From contig NZ_JAFG01000018.1 of the NCBI RefSeq assembly GCF_000519305.1, positions 1 to 47,708 of the forward strand: a DNA stretch of 47,708 nt. The letters are read 5' to 3'. Origin of the DNA: Mesorhizobium ciceri WSM4083. GTDB lineage: Bacteria; Pseudomonadota; Alphaproteobacteria; Rhizobiales; Rhizobiaceae. Shown piece by piece: positions 24,966-33,656 of this stretch; the first letter of the stretch is position 1, and every line of letters begins with the position of its first letter. Position numbers and translations under genes: made by a program. The notes beneath the pieces were generated by a model that was given only the letters and a program-made list of their open reading frames with translations, did not search any database and was not told the origin of the DNA.

Positions 24966-26118
24966 GATCAAAGGCGCGTCAGTCGTCATCGTCGGCGGCG
25001 GTGTTACAGGGCTGAGCACCGCCTGGTGGCTGGCACAATCCGGCGTCGACGTACTAGTTGTCGAAAAAGGCATCGTCGGTTGGGAGGCGTCTGGCCGCAA
25101 TGGCGGCGGCTGCGGGCACGTCACTTCGCCTCTCTACCCAGAGATGCTGCGGCTGTGGCCGGTCATGGATGAGCTGCTCGGCTACCCGACAGAGTTCTCG
25201 GCGAATCGGATCCAGGTCGCCGTGACCGAGGAGCAATTGGCGGTCCAAAAGAGCAGCGCTGCTGCTGTGGAGCGTCGGGGATACCGGTGCGAGATTCTTG
25301 ACTCGAAGCAACGCCGAAAACTCATTCCCCTCGTCGGCGACAACGTTGCCGGCGCGTATTTTTACCACTTCGGCGGGCACGCTAATCCACACCGTACGGT
25401 CCAGGGCTATGCTTGGGGGATGCAGGACCATGGGGGCCGGCTGATGCAACACTGCGCGGTCACGGGGTTCCGCACCGAAGGTGAGAGGGTGGTAGGCGTC
25501 GAGACGGAGCGTGGCCTGCTTGGCTGCGATCAACTCGTTATTGCAGCCGGTCCACACACTGGTCGCTTGTCCGCCACGTTGGGGCAGGAGGTGCCAATGC
25601 AAAGCGCACGCGCCGAGATGATCGTTACTGAGCCTCTTCCCGTGATGGTCTATGGCGGTGTGGACGGGAATGGCCTCCACGGTAGGCAGACGCTGCGCGG
25701 CAATCTCGCCTTTGGAGGCGGCCCGCACGAATGGCTGGACCTTCCCCAGCGAGGCGTATTTGCCAACCCCTCGACCCCGCTGATGGGCCATATCGGCCGC
25801 CGTTTGATTGAGATGATGCCGAAGGCCGCGCACGCCCGCATCATTCGATCATGGGCCGGTGTGATCGAGAACACACCTGACGGGCGTCCCGTGATCGACC
25901 GGCTCTCGACGTTTCCTAACGTGGTTGTTGCGACTATGTCCAGCGTCGGCTTTGGTCTCTCGCCGTCCAGCGGGCGAGCGATCCGCGATGTGGTTGTCGA
26001 CGGCACGTGTAGCTTCGCGGACATTTCCTCATTCAGGCTGGCGCGTTTCGCGAGACTTGAGTCCGACTGGCGTGAATTGCAGGGATGGGTTGCGCTCGCG
26101 ATGGAGGAGGCTGCATAG
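24958..26118 (+). CDS. Opine-oxidase/HcnC-like FAD amine oxidoreductase, subunit B
   Basis: 386 residues from ATG 24958, overlapping the A subunit stop by eight bases, so the two are translated together. A DAO-family flavoprotein: GAS-VVIVGGGVTGLSTAWWLAQSG at the start, then EKGIVGWEASGRNGG, and near the end IRSWAGVIENTPDGRPVIDRL and SSVGFGLSPSSGRAI, which close the FAD site. It resembles OoxB/NoxB, HcnC and sarcosine oxidase beta subunits and should carry the amine-oxidising site. The pair probably feeds electrons to the respiratory chain. The IS5-type element starts only 53 bases after the stop, so any further genes of this operon have been cut off. Confidence 0.88.
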   Translation: MTEIKGASVVIVGGGVTGLSTAWWLAQSGVDVLVVEKGIVGWEASGRNGGGCGHVTSPLYPEMLRLWPVMDELLGYPTEFSANRIQVAVTEEQLAVQKSSAAAVERRGYRCEILDSKQRRKLIPLVGDNVAGAYFYHFGGHANPHRTVQGYAWGMQDHGGRLMQHCAVTGFRTEGERVVGVETERGLLGCDQLVIAAGPHTGRLSATLGQEVPMQSARAEMIVTEPLPVMVYGGVDGNGLHGRQTLRGNLAFGGGPHEWLDLPQRGVFANPSTPLMGHIGRRLIEMMPKAAHARIIRSWAGVIENTPDGRPVIDRLSTFPNVVVATMSSVGFGLSPSSGRAIRDVVVDGTCSFADISSFRLARFARLESDWRELQGWVALAMEEAA

Positions 26119-26244
26119 AGCAGTGTCCGACGGACACGCTCTCTGTTTCTTTACTCGGTATGGGCTCCTAAGAGACCTGTGCGCGGGTGTCTGGACTGGC
26201 GTGTTGATCTATCTCTCAACCAGCACAATGGATTGAGGGATGCG

Positions 26245-26746
26245 ATGTCACGTCGGCGCATCGGTCAGGAAAAGTTTGGTTCAAGGCGATGCTGCTGTCG
26301 CTCTGGTACGACTTGTCCGACGTCAAGCTTGCCGAGGCGCTGGACGACAGAGGATCGTTCCGACGGTTCTGCGGGTTTTCGGCTCAAGAGCCGACACCTG
26401 AGAGAACGGCTTTCGTGCGTTTTCGAAAGGCCCTTGTGGTCCATGGTCTGGACAAGACGCTGTTCGACGAGATCACCTGCCAGCTCAAGGCCAAAGCGAT
26501 TCAGGTGAAGACCGGTACACTTGTCGATGCGACGATCATCGCCTGGACCAGTGAGGACGACGAAGAGGGCCATTGGGTCAAACATAAGGGCCGACCAGCG
26601 TTCATGGCTTCAAGGCCCATGTCGGTGCCGACGCCGATACAGCTCTGGTTGAGGAGATCGCTGTCACGCCCGCCAACATCAACGAGGGCAAGGCCGGTCC
26701 CGATGCTCCGCCTGACAGCCCCGGCGAGGTGTTTGCCGACAGCGCC
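26245..26746 (+). pseudogene. IS5-family transposase, 5' part
   Basis: Begins normally (MSRRRIGQEKFG at 26245) but then jumps about 60 codons to FKAMLLSLWYDLSDVKLAEALDD, which is the internal deletion. KAKAIQVKTGTLVDATIIA contains the first DDE Asp. After HWVKHKGRPAF one base is missing (TTCATGGC where TTCCATGGC is expected), which shifts the frame before GFKAHVGADADTALVEEIAVTP. The frame then ends at VFADSA, where IS66 is inserted. Three independent lesions make this gene dead. Confidence 0.88.
26739..26746. repeat. IS66 target-site duplication, left copy
   Basis: ACAGCGCC directly precedes the IS66 left end and is repeated exactly at 29583-29590 after the right end. Eight bases is the known IS66 duplication length. 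Confidence 0.95.
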
Positions 26747-26841
26747 GTACGGCTCCGGTGAGGGCCGCCTTGCGGGAGGACGGCACGGTACCGATGCTGC
26801 GCTCTTAAGGTTGTCCTTACGAGCGTAGTTAGAAGCACAGC

Positions 26842-27195
26842 ATGAGCCATGTGACGTTATTGACCGGGCCGGAGCGGCGTCGTCGTTGGAGTGAAGAGGA
26901 TCAGTGCCGGATACTGGCCGCGGCATTCGCGCCCGGGGCCACAGTGGTGGCGGTGGCGCGTCAGTACGATGTCGCGACCAGCCTGATCTATAAGTGGCGC
27001 CGCACGGTGAGAGCCCGCGAGACGGGCTTTGCCGAAGTTGTCGTGGTTCCCGATGAGCCTGTCGCCGCTTCGGTGCCGGCGGCGGCACCAGCGGTGATCG
27101 AGCTGGAGATCGCCGGCAAGGTGCGGCTGCGGATTCCGCTGACCACGCCGCCGACACTGGCGGCGGCGATGGTGAAGGCGCTGGGCGTTTCATGA
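26842..27195 (+). CDS. tnpA: IS66 accessory protein TnpA
   Basis: 117 residues, ATG 26842. N-terminal helix-turn-helix (RRRRWSEEDQCRILAAAFAP and TSLIYKWRR) of the IS66 TnpA/IS3 OrfA type; the C-terminal half (IELEIAGKVRLRIP) is typical of IS66 OrfA. It probably binds DNA during transposition. Its stop overlaps the tnpB start by four bases, as usual in this family. Confidence 0.95.
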   Translation: MSHVTLLTGPERRRRWSEEDQCRILAAAFAPGATVVAVARQYDVATSLIYKWRRTVRARETGFAEVVVVPDEPVAASVPAAAPAVIELEIAGKVRLRIPLTTPPTLAAAMVKALGVS

Positions 27196-27539
27196 TCCCG
27201 GTTCCGAGTCAGGTGCGGATCTGGTTGGCGGTCGGCCGGACCGATATGCGTCGCGGGATGCAAGGGCTCGCTCTGCAGGTTCAGGAGACGTTGGGCCGGG
27301 ATCCGCATGCCGGCGATCTTTATGTCTTCCGCGGCCGCAGCGGCAACCTGATCAAGATTATCTGGCATGATGGGCTCGGCATGTCGCTGTATGCAAAACG
27401 GCTCGAGAAGGGCCGGTTCCTATGGCCGTCGCCGGCGGATGGTACGGTTTCCATATCGCCTTCTCAGTTGGCGTACATGCTCGACGGGATCGATTGGCGC
27501 AACCCGCGCCACACGTTCCGACCTGAGCGCGCGGGCTGA
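27192..27539 (+). CDS. tnpB: IS66 accessory protein TnpB
   Basis: 115 residues, ATG 27192, overlapping tnpA by four bases. The family signature is complete: VRIWLAVGRTDMRRGMQGLA, DPHAGDLYVFRGRSGNLIKIIWHDG, LYAKRLEKGRFLWP and LDGIDWRNPR. TnpB is required for IS66 transposition; its biochemical role is not known. Full length. Confidence 0.96.
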   Translation: MIPVPSQVRIWLAVGRTDMRRGMQGLALQVQETLGRDPHAGDLYVFRGRSGNLIKIIWHDGLGMSLYAKRLEKGRFLWPSPADGTVSISPSQLAYMLDGIDWRNPRHTFRPERAG

Positions 27540-27605
27540 GTTTTTCTTTGAGTTTGCGCCATTTTCCGCGAGTCAGCGGACGCGTTTTATGATTCACTCC
27601 AGGGC

Positions 27606-29282
27606 ATGGTTGCCACCGCCCAGGATGCTGTTCCGGACGATATTGGCGCGCTGAGAGCAGCGCTGGCCGCGGCGCTGGCAAGAGCCGAAGACGAGGCCGC
27701 GCGCGCTGCGCTGGTCGAGGCCGAACTGGCGGTCGCCAGGGCCAAGGCATCGGATGATGCGGCGCTGATCGCACATCAGGATCTGACGATCCGGAAGCTG
27801 CGGCGGGCGCTGCATGGTCAGAGTTCTGAACGTTCCGCCCGCCTGCACGACCAGATGGAACTCACCTTCGAGGAACTCGAGAGCACGGCGACGGAAGACG
27901 AGATCGCCGCCGAACAGGCCGCGGCCCGGACCACCGAGGTGGCGCCTTACGTGCGCAAACGACCGGCGCGCCAGCCATTTCCCGAGCATCTGCCGCGCGA
28001 ACGCGTGGTCGAGCCGGCGCCGAGCGCTTGCCACTGCTGTGGCGGTCATCGGCTGCGCAAGCTGGGTGAGGATATCACCGAGACGCTGGAGGTGGTGCCG
28101 CGGCAATGGAAGGTGATCCAGCACGCGCGGGAGAAGTTCACCTGCCGCGACTGCGAGGCGATCAGCCAGGCTCCGGCGCCGTTCCACGCCACCCCGCGCG
28201 GCTGGGCCGGTCCCGGCCTGCTGGCGATGATCCTGTTCGAGAAGTTCGGCCAGCATCAGCCGCTCAACCGCCAGGCTGAACGCTATGCCCGCGAAGGCGT
28301 GCCGCTCAGCCTGTCGACGCTCGCCGACCAGGTCGGCGCCGGCGCCGCAGCGTTGATGCCGCTGTTCAAGCGGCTCGAAGCCCATGTGCTGGCCGCTTCA
28401 CGTCTGCACGGCGACGATACGACGGTGCCGGTCATGGCCAAGGGCAAGACCGATATCGGCCGATTATGGACCTATGTGCGCGATGACCGACCGTTCGGCG
28501 GCGCCGATCCACCGGCGGCGGTGTTCTACTATTCCCGCGATCGCCGAGGCGAACATCCCGTGGCGCATCTCGCCGGCTGGAGCGGCATTCTGCAGGCAGA
28601 TGCCTTTAGTGGTTATGGCGATCTCTATGCGACGGGTCGTCAGCCGGCGCCTGTTCTGGAAGCCAGCTGCTGGGCCCACAGCCGGCGCAAAGTGTTCGAG
28701 CTGGCCGATATCGAAGCGGCGGCGCGCAAGAAGGCGCGCGGCGAGAAGCCCAACCTGGTCTATCCGCTCGCGGTTGAAGCCGTGAAGCGCATCGATGCCC
28801 TGTTCGATATCGAGCGCGAGATCAGCGGCCTGTCGCCGGCCCAACGCCACGCCGTGCGCCAGGAGCGGAGCGTGCCGCTGGTCACCGAACTCGAGCGCTG
28901 GATGATCGAGACGCGCGACAAGCTCTCGAGCGGACACGATCTGACCAAGGCCTTCAACTACATGCTGCGCCGCTGGTCATCCTTCACCCGGTTCCTCGAC
29001 GATGGGCGGATTTGCCTATCGAACAATGCAGCCGAGCGAGCCCTGCGCGGCATCGCTCTCGGCAGAAAGTCCTGGCTGTTCTGCGGTTCCGATCGCGGCG
29101 GACAGCGCGCTGCCGTTTTCTACAGCCTGATCGTCAGCGCCAAGTTGAATGACGTCGACCCTCAGGCCTGGCTCGCCGATATCCTGGCGCGCATCGCAGC
29201 CCACCCAGCACAGCGGATCGATGATTTGCTGCCGTGGAATTGGAGGTCCGCAAAACTGCGGACCCAACCAGCGGCGGCCTGA
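27606..29282 (+). CDS. tnpC: IS66 transposase TnpC
   Basis: 558 residues, ATG 27606. An N-terminal coiled-coil/leucine-rich region (about 10-65) is followed by a zinc-binding segment (C142, C144/C145, C180, C183). The DDE core has an Asp in LHGDDTTVPV (about 270), D332 in LQADAFSGY and a Glu in LSNNAAERALRGIALGRKSW. The C-terminus (VSAKLNDVDPQAWLADILARI) is that of complete IS66 transposases. All catalytic residues are present and the element has a fresh target duplication, so this is probably an active transposase. Confidence 0.96.
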   Translation: MVATAQDAVPDDIGALRAALAAALARAEDEAARAALVEAELAVARAKASDDAALIAHQDLTIRKLRRALHGQSSERSARLHDQMELTFEELESTATEDEIAAEQAAARTTEVAPYVRKRPARQPFPEHLPRERVVEPAPSACHCCGGHRLRKLGEDITETLEVVPRQWKVIQHAREKFTCRDCEAISQAPAPFHATPRGWAGPGLLAMILFEKFGQHQPLNRQAERYAREGVPLSLSTLADQVGAGAAALMPLFKRLEAHVLAASRLHGDDTTVPVMAKGKTDIGRLWTYVRDDRPFGGADPPAAVFYYSRDRRGEHPVAHLAGWSGILQADAFSGYGDLYATGRQPAPVLEASCWAHSRRKVFELADIEAAARKKARGEKPNLVYPLAVEAVKRIDALFDIEREISGLSPAQRHAVRQERSVPLVTELERWMIETRDKLSSGHDLTKAFNYMLRRWSSFTRFLDDGRICLSNNAAERALRGIALGRKSWLFCGSDRGGQRAAVFYSLIVSAKLNDVDPQAWLADILARIAAHPAQRIDDLLPWNWRSAKLRTQPAAA

Positions 29283-29284
29283 TC

Positions 29285-29518
29285 ATGCAGCGCAATAAGG
29301 TGCATCACGTCTACACCGTCGAACGCGTCGCCAGGGACCTCGGCGTCAGCGAAGCGCTCATCCAGGACCTGACCCTCGGGCTCGAGCCCGAGGACGGCGT
29401 CATCTGGGTGTACGGGGCCAACGATGGCGACGGGACCTTGGCCTTCACCGATGAAGGCATCGAGGAGGTGAAACTCCTCCTCGAAGAATATCATCGCGTC
29501 TCCCCATCGAAAGCTTGA
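29285..29518 (+). CDS. Small IS66 passenger protein of unknown function
   Basis: 77 residues from ATG 29285, three bases after tnpC; an upstream in-frame ATG inside tnpC is less likely. The sequence (VYTVERVARDLGVSEALIQDLTLGLEPEDGVIWVYG) suggests a small MerR/HTH-like or effector fold, and the C-terminus is acidic. Conserved-looking ORFs of this size occur at this place in some rhizobial IS66 elements. No function is known to me. Confidence 0.7.
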   Translation: MQRNKVHHVYTVERVARDLGVSEALIQDLTLGLEPEDGVIWVYGANDGDGTLAFTDEGIEEVKLLLEEYHRVSPSKA

Positions 29519-29582
29519 CCCCAGCACCGCGGTGCTCATGCCTGCCGGATACGCACCTATGCGGTCTTCACCGGATGCGTAC

Positions 29583-29590
29583 ACAGCGCC
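29583..29590. repeat. IS66 target-site duplication, right copy
   Basis: ACAGCGCC, identical to 26739-26746. Confidence 0.95.
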
Positions 29591-30097
29591 TATCGCGGCA
29601 ACCATTTCGGCGACGCGGTGCGTGCCAAGGGCGGAACGCCACGCATCGTCGCCACCGGCATGTGGGGACGGGATGAAGCCGCAACACGGGCACGCCTTGA
29701 GGCCTGGAACCAACCGATCCACCGCATTCGTGGCCCGATCGAGAAGATTTTCGGCACATGGAAACGAAGCTACGGCTTTCGCCGGATGCGATGGCGAGGG
29801 CTTGCAAAGGCAGGCGTTCAAATTCGCCTCACCGCCATCGCCTACAATATGAAACGCGGTTTGAAGGTCATGGTCATCGCTATTTATAGCGGCAAAAACA
29901 CCATTGGCGCTCACACGAGAGCGTCAAAGCCAGAGCCGACGACGTCGGCGCTGATATCGTTGCGCCCTTTACGCTGGAAGCCGAGAAGATCAACCAAAAT
30001 CAATGCAAAAAGCTTCCAGCGCACAGGTCTCCCTAATTTAAGTCTCAGCAATAGGTTCGTTCCGACGGCAGACACCTGCTTCCGCCTTTCTTGGTGA
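29583..30097 (+). pseudogene. IS5-family transposase, 3' part
   Basis: Continues the transposase cut at 26746: the second copy of the 8-bp duplication, then YRGNHFGDAVRAKGGTPRIVATGMWGRDE with the later catalytic region, and IRGPIEKIFGTWKRSYGFRRMRWRGL with the final Glu. The frame then runs through the right inverted repeat and ends at 30097 in flanking DNA, because the usual stop has been lost. Confidence 0.87.
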
Positions 30098-30252
30098 CAA
30101 GGCGCGTAAACTGGCGCGAGAACGTATAGCAGAAGTCTTGCTCATATTGTCAGCCCTCACGGTCTTCAACATCGGAAGTCAACCATCGAAGCTGCCCGCG
30201 AGCTCCGATGGTGTTGACACGGGTAGAATGTTGAGCGGCTCTAAATGGCAGC

Positions 30253-32739
30253 TCAGGCCCGCACCCGGTCGCTCCCCGGGTCATACATCGGCTTAAGCGA
30301 GACGTCCGCAGCAAAGCGCTCACCCGCGATCTCGATTTCGTAAGAGGAGGAAAGCAGCGCTTCTTCGCTTTCATTCCTGCAAGGTACATATCCAAGGCCT
30401 GTGGCTCCGCCGAGCGTATGCCCGTAGTCTGCGGATGTGATTGTTCCTGCGACCCGACCGTCTCGGAAGATGACTTCGTTGTGATGCATCAGTGGAGTGG
30501 GATCTTTGAGCAGAAACTGCACCAGCCGACGCTCAAGCCCTGCCTCGCGTTTTCTCAGTACCGCATCTCTCCCGACAAATCTAGGCTTTGCTGTCTTTAC
30601 GGCGAAGCCCAATCCCGCTTCGAGCACATGATCATCGCTGCCAATATCTTCACCAAACCCCCGATATGCCTTCTCGATGCGGCACGAGAGAATGGCATGC
30701 AGCCCACACGGCTTGAGTCCGATATCCGCGCCGGCCACCTCGATTGCTTCGAAGACATGCGCGGCTTGGTCGGTTGGGACGTAGATCTCCCAGCCTAGCT
30801 CGCCAACATAAGTCACTCGATGCGCCCGCGCGACGCCCATGCCGATCTCGATTTCCTGGAAGGTTCCGAACGGATTGTTCTTATTGGAAAAATCATTCGG
30901 GCTTACTCGGCCGAGGAGTTCGCGCGAACTCGGTCCCATCACCGCCAGAACGCTTTCCGAAGCCGACATATCTGTGATAACGACAAACTCGTCGCCTAGA
31001 TGCCGCCGGAGCCAAGACAAATCGCGATGTAATGAGAAGGCCGAAACGACGAGCAGGAAAGCAGTCTCCGTGAGACGACTGACGGTGAGGTCGCTCTCGA
31101 TCCCGCCGCGCTCGTTTAGCATTTGCGTATAGACTATCCGGCCGACCGGCACGTCGATGTCGTTGGAGCAAAGCTGCTGGAGGAACCTGCAGGCGTCTCG
31201 CCCCTCCACACGGATTTTTCCGAATGAGGTCAAGTCGAAAATACCAACACGTTCGCGTATCGCCACGTGCTCGTCGCGCTGATTATCGAACCAGTTCTGG
31301 CGGTGCCAGGAGTAACGATATTCGCGCTCCTGTCCCTGCCTGGCAAACCAGTTGGCTCGCTCCCAGCCCACCGCCTCGCCGAACACCGCGCCCCGCACTT
31401 TAAGATGCTCGTGAATTGGCGAGCGTCGAATACCACGCGATGTTGTCTTCTGACGGGCGGGGAATTGGTCGGCATAGGTAAGCCCCACAATCTCCGTTAC
31501 ACGCTCACTCAAGTAGGAACGATTCTTTTGGAAAGGTTGCATTCGACGGATGTCCACGCCCGACAGATCGAATGGCGGCTCGCCGTCATTCATCCACTGC
31601 GCCAGCGCTAAGCCCGCGCCACCCGAGGAAGCTATCCCGCCGGTGTTGTAACCGCACGCTACCCAATAGCCCCGAAGTTCGGGAACTTCCCCCAAGTGAT
31701 AGCGATCGTCCGGTGTGAAGCTTTCTGGCCCATTGAAGAAGGTGCGGATACCGGCCGTGGCCAGGATCGGCATTCGCTTCAGAGCCTTCTCCATAATAGG
31801 TTCGAAATGCGCAAAGTCCTCAGGCAGCTGATCAAAGCAGAAGCTTTCCGGGATACCATCCATTCCCCAAGGCTTCGCCTTCAGTTCTACCGCCCCAAAG
31901 AGAATTTTTCCTGCATCTTCCTTGTAGTACGTCTGCTCGTCACGAACACGAAGTACCGGCAGTCGGGTCAGCCCTTCTATCGGTTCTGTGACCATGTAGA
32001 AATGTTCGCAGGCATGCAGTGGAATCGTGACGTTGCTTCTCAAGCCTAATTCCCGCGCCCACATCCCAGCGCAATTTACGACGTTGTCTGTTTCAATTAC
32101 CCCTCGCTCGCCATCCTTCTCCCATGTCACGCTCGACACCCGGCCGTTCCTCGTCTGAACACCAGTGACTTGCACACCTTCAAAAATGGCAGCGCCGCGC
32201 ATACGTGCGCCTTTGGCGAGCGCCATCGTGACATTAGTTGGATCACATTGCCCATCATTAGGAAAATGGAGCGCAGCAGTAACGTCAGATACATCTACAT
32301 AGGGGTATACTTCCTTAAGTTCATCCACAGAGAGCTTTCGCGCCTCGGCACCAACTGCGGCCGCGAGAGACAGCTGCCTGTATAACTCGTGCTTGCGCTC
32401 TTCGGTGAGTGCGATAGACAACGATCCGCCGCGGCGAAGACCGGTCGCAATTCCTGTTTCGTCCTCCAAGCTCGAGTACAGTTGCATTGAATACTTATAA
32501 AGGTTTGGCGTTGAAGCAGTAGGCGGCTCACTCACTAAGCCGGCTGCATGCCAGGTTGTGCCACAAGTAAGCTTTTTGCGTTCAAGCAGAATGACGTCCG
32601 TCCATCCGAGCTTTGCTAAATGATATGCGATAGAGCATCCCGACACCCCGCCCCCGATAATGACAGCTAGCGCTTTGGAGGGCAGCGACTTCTTTTCGGA
32701 CGACTCAACAAACTCGCTAACTTCTGGTGAAACACTCAT
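30253..32739 (-). CDS. Dimethylglycine/sarcosine dehydrogenase-like flavoprotein
   Basis: 828 residues from ATG 32739 (GGAG eleven bases upstream). Residues 1-400: DAO-type FAD domain with AVIIGGGVSGCSIAYHLAKLG and the CGTTWHAAGLV motif, whose H64 is the residue that binds FAD covalently in dimethylglycine dehydrogenase. About 400-455: FAO_M linker. About 460-720: GcvT-like folate-binding aminomethyltransferase domain (RVGIFDLTSFGKIRVEGRDA). About 730-815: GcvT C-terminal barrel. This is the layout of dimethylglycine and sarcosine dehydrogenases, which demethylate N-methyl amino acids, give the one-carbon unit to tetrahydrofolate and pass electrons to ETF. An etfBA pair lies 7.5 kb away. It is a single transcription unit here; the exact substrate is unknown. 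Confidence 0.92.
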   Translation of the reverse strand: MSVSPEVSEFVESSEKKSLPSKALAVIIGGGVSGCSIAYHLAKLGWTDVILLERKKLTCGTTWHAAGLVSEPPTASTPNLYKYSMQLYSSLEDETGIATGLRRGGSLSIALTEERKHELYRQLSLAAAVGAEARKLSVDELKEVYPYVDVSDVTAALHFPNDGQCDPTNVTMALAKGARMRGAAIFEGVQVTGVQTRNGRVSSVTWEKDGERGVIETDNVVNCAGMWARELGLRSNVTIPLHACEHFYMVTEPIEGLTRLPVLRVRDEQTYYKEDAGKILFGAVELKAKPWGMDGIPESFCFDQLPEDFAHFEPIMEKALKRMPILATAGIRTFFNGPESFTPDDRYHLGEVPELRGYWVACGYNTGGIASSGGAGLALAQWMNDGEPPFDLSGVDIRRMQPFQKNRSYLSERVTEIVGLTYADQFPARQKTTSRGIRRSPIHEHLKVRGAVFGEAVGWERANWFARQGQEREYRYSWHRQNWFDNQRDEHVAIRERVGIFDLTSFGKIRVEGRDACRFLQQLCSNDIDVPVGRIVYTQMLNERGGIESDLTVSRLTETAFLLVVSAFSLHRDLSWLRRHLGDEFVVITDMSASESVLAVMGPSSRELLGRVSPNDFSNKNNPFGTFQEIEIGMGVARAHRVTYVGELGWEIYVPTDQAAHVFEAIEVAGADIGLKPCGLHAILSCRIEKAYRGFGEDIGSDDHVLEAGLGFAVKTAKPRFVGRDAVLRKREAGLERRLVQFLLKDPTPLMHHNEVIFRDGRVAGTITSADYGHTLGGATGLGYVPCRNESEEALLSSSYEIEIAGERFAADVSLKPMYDPGSDRVRA

Positions 32740-33446
32740 TGAAATTTAAGCTCCAGTTCTGTTTGTTTTTCCGGCTCTCTGAGCCGCGGCGGAAGCGGCG
32801 CCGATCAGGAAATCGCTAAGCGAGCCCGTAACAACGGGGAACGATCACGGGCGCCGCAAGGAAAACCTATTGTTGCCGGCATGATGCTGGGACGGCAAAG
32901 CGGGAGCCAAAGCGACAAAAATGGAGCAACCGTCGACACTCAGGGAAGCCTGCGAGGGCGGGAAGAAAAAGTTTTGCGGTTATCAAAGCGGAGGAAGCCG
33001 AACCCCTCACGCGCAATGCGAAGGTGCTTAAGCCGCCAGCAGGGGAAGTGTTCCAGAATTCCCGACAATTCGTGACGTTGGCGAGACGACCAAACCGCCG
33101 AAAAAAGCGAAGCCAATCTCTCGTTCATAGTGTTGTTTGGCCAACAACGGAACTCGCGATTTTGCTGCAGGTGGCGGCGCCACGCGGTCGCCTTGTTCTG
33201 CAGATCGTGGTAGGGCACGACAGTTTGCATCTATAGTTCCAAAATCAAAGGCTCAGTCGCACTTGGCACATTCGTTCGATGATCAATCGCTAGGCGGCTT
33301 CCGTCAAACGCTGTTTATGTATTGTCGGCATCTAGAAACGAGATGGCAGCTACGCCTGATGCGATCTCGCGAAATGGACAACCGGCACTCCGGGGACCAC
33401 CCGGCAATGTTTGGCTGTAGACCTGGTATCAGAGACCTAATTTAGT
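32740..33446. other. Spacer with decayed sequence
   Basis: About 700 bases without a supported gene. Short overlapping frames on both strands (for example 32940-33230 minus) look like remains of something but match no family I know. The stretch includes a 16-base sequence shared with the region at 41.86 kb, listed separately. It ends at the left tip of an IS481-type fragment. Confidence 0.45.
33329..33344 (+). repeat. Dispersed repeat, copy A
   Basis: CATCTAGAAACGAGAT occurs here and, inverted, at 41859-41874. The similarity extends about 20 bases on each side: both copies translate to a stretch of the form Y-x-x-HLETR-x-x-L-x-x-MR. Confidence 0.6.
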
Positions 33447-33650
33447 TGTTGGATCCCAGCTAATGGGGCATCCGTGTCGCACGAATCAAAGGATGCCCCT
33501 ATGGGGCCAGGTTCTTCATTGGAGCGCCACGACGACAGAGGCGATCCGTCGAGTGATAAGGCATAATCAAGCCAACCTGAGGACGCTTTCGAAGCGCTAC
33601 GGGATTAACCCTAAGACGGTCGCGAAAGTGGGAAGAAGCGGAGCCTGGCC
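33447..33650 (+). mobile_element. IS481-family 5' fragment
   Basis: Starts with TGTTGGATCCCAGCTAATGG, the style of IS481 ends, followed by the first 45 codons of the transposase in one frame: GQVLHWSATTTEAIRRVIRHNQ, then LRTLSKRYGINPKTVAK. The start ATG is out of frame with this (one base off), an indel disturbs the frame again after TVAK, and the rest is missing. It abuts the 3' end of the CapA-family gene. Confidence 0.75.
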
Positions 33651-33656
33651 GAGTTA

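Larger units (their letters stand above)
26747..29582 (+). mobile_element. Complete IS66-family element, 2836 bp
   Basis: Imperfect inverted ends: the left reads GTACGGCTCCGGTGAGGGCC and the right, reversed, GTACGCATCCGGTGAAGACC. It is flanked by a perfect 8-bp duplication (ACAGCGCC). It contains tnpA, tnpB, tnpC and a small passenger ORF, all on the plus strand and intact. Removing it restores the host transposase frame (VFADSA-YRGNHFGDAV), so the insertion is young. Confidence 0.95.
26172..30031 (+). mobile_element. IS5-family element, dead, split by IS66 insertion
   Basis: Inverted ends GAGACCTGTGCGC (26172-26184) and GCGCACAGGTCTC (30019-30031) match perfectly. CTAA occurs next to both ends (26168-26171 and 30033-30036), probably the traces of the target duplication. 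Inside is one IS5-type transposase frame with a large N-terminal deletion and a one-base frameshift, interrupted by an IS66 element at 26747-29582. Confidence 0.85.
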
